6,057 nt of DNA from assembly GCA_023429275.1 (NCBI GenBank), contig JAEYWB010000145.1:1-6057 (forward strand), in the 5' to 3' direction. Numbering within the stretch: the stretch's first letter is position 1; the number at the start of each line of letters is the position of its first letter. The notes below the pieces were generated by a model, which was given only the letters and a program-made list of their open reading frames with translations, was not told where the DNA came from and did not search any database. The position numbers and the translations under genes are program-made. This DNA is from Planctomycetota bacterium. GTDB lineage: Bacteria; Planctomycetota; Planctomycetia; Planctomycetales; Planctomycetaceae. Positions 5,397 to 6,057 of this stretch are shown here, piece after piece.

Positions 5397-6057
5397 TCAC
5401 CCCGTGCGGCGCATCAGGTACCAGCCTCCCGCCAGGAGGACGACGGCGTTGACGGCAAGGACGCTCGGAAAGAACCAGCCCCCTCCGCTTCCGGACGAAA
5501 CGCGGCGATGACGGGTGAGGGCCTGGGTTTTCCGCTCGACTGCTGCCAGTGCCGCCTCGCGCGACTGCTGGAATTCCGCGGGGCTGAGGCTGCGGTCATG
5601 GTCCTTGTCATCCGCCAGGAAACGCGTTTCCGCCGCCGCAAGCCGCATCTCGTATCGCTCGAGCTCGACCTTGTCGCCGCCTTTCGGCTTTGGATCGGTG
5701 AAGATCTCCATCAGCGAAAGCTTGCCATCCTTGTCCGTGTCCTGAACCTTGAAGGCGATCTCGATCGGCAGCTTGCTGGCGTCCATGTCGAACGAGTACT
5801 CGTCGATGGAGAGCCGGCCATCGCCGTTCTGGTCCCGAAGGCGGAAGAACCTCTTCATCAGGATGCTGGCGAAGAGGCCGCCGTCGCTGCCGCGGAATTC
5901 CTTGTAAGAGAGATAGGTGTCGTTGTCGGTGTCGCGGCGTCTGCGGTTCCAGTTGAGGACCCGGTTCTGGACCGGCGTGAGCGCGAACTCTTCGTACGAC
6001 AGGTCGCCGTCGTGGTTCTCATCAAATCCGGGTAATAGTCCGTCGACGGTATTCTTC
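5397..6057 (-). CDS. Membrane-anchored EF-hand calcium-binding protein (5' end beyond window)
   Basis: The frame is open from the window edge to TGA at 5397-5399, giving 219 visible residues; the ATG at 5858 is internal, since EF-hands continue upstream of it. Five 12-residue EF loops are visible: DENHDGDLSYEE (12-23), DTDNDTYLSYKE (42-53), DQNGDGRLSIDE (75-86), DTDKDGKLSLME (106-117) and DKDHDRSLSPAE (150-161). Each has acidic or Asn ligands at positions 1, 3 and 5 and Glu at 12. Loops 2 and 5 lack the usual Gly at position 6 (Thr, Arg). A probable helix, residues 161-181, follows, then a Ser/Gly spacer and one membrane helix (about 195-214) ending in RRTG. If a signal peptide lies upstream, the EF-hands would face the periplasm and bind Ca2+ there. 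The prepilin-SUMF1 gene follows after 53 bases on the same strand, suggesting co-transcription. Confidence 0.88.
   Translation of the reverse strand, partial: KNTVDGLLPGFDENHDGDLSYEEFALTPVQNRVLNWNRRRRDTDNDTYLSYKEFRGSDGGLFASILMKRFFRLRDQNGDGRLSIDEYSFDMDASKLPIEIAFKVQDTDKDGKLSLMEIFTDPKPKGGDKVELERYEMRLAAAETRFLADDKDHDRSLSPAEFQQSREAALAAVERKTQALTRHRRVSSGSGGGWFFPSVLAVNAVVLLAGGWYLMRRTG

Noticed and set aside
1..6057. CRISPR array, tRNA/rRNA genes, insertion sequences, or a defence or phage system
   Set aside because: I saw no direct-repeat array, cloverleaf, transposase, terminal inverted repeats or defence-family motif. The genes are conventional enzymes, membrane proteins and a pseudopilin fusion.

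Overview
The window is GC-rich DNA with the hallmarks of a planctomycete (Planctomycetota). The strongest taxonomic cue is a DUF1559 prepilin-like protein with an N-terminal type II secretion/type IV pilus methylation motif and the H-x9-DG signature, a family greatly expanded in that phylum. It sits beside a multi-EF-hand membrane protein and carries a SUMF1 (formylglycine-generating-enzyme-like) domain, both also common there. The phylum is an inference from these families; I do not name a genus.

Plus-strand half (12-3338): four genes follow one another. They are a DUF72/YecE-like protein with a lysine-rich tail, a small unknown multi-pass membrane protein, a classical short-chain dehydrogenase/reductase, and a membrane-anchored alpha/beta hydrolase with an intact Ser-Asp-His triad. 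Gaps of 81, 113 and about 205 bases separate them. Several hairpins lie in the gaps, but none has the T tract of a canonical intrinsic terminator. The genes share no evident pathway and look like ordinary housekeeping or accessory enzymes.

Minus-strand half (6057-3292): two genes are transcribed toward the hydrolase. The upstream one, cut by the window edge, encodes five EF-hand calcium-binding loops and a C-terminal membrane anchor. After 53 bases comes a long reading frame that fuses a DUF1559 pseudopilin to a SUMF1 domain. That frame is broken by one in-frame TGA at 3811-3813 in the middle of the SUMF1 domain. Beyond the TGA the same frame continues with the rest of the domain intact for 172 codons, and its end overlaps the 3' end of the convergent hydrolase gene by 47 bases.

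The point most worth checking is the fusion and its lone TGA: a recent nonsense mutation, a sequencing error, or readthrough. I see no RNA genes, CRISPR arrays, insertion sequences, phage genes or recognisable defence system. No stretch longer than 300 bases lacks a gene.
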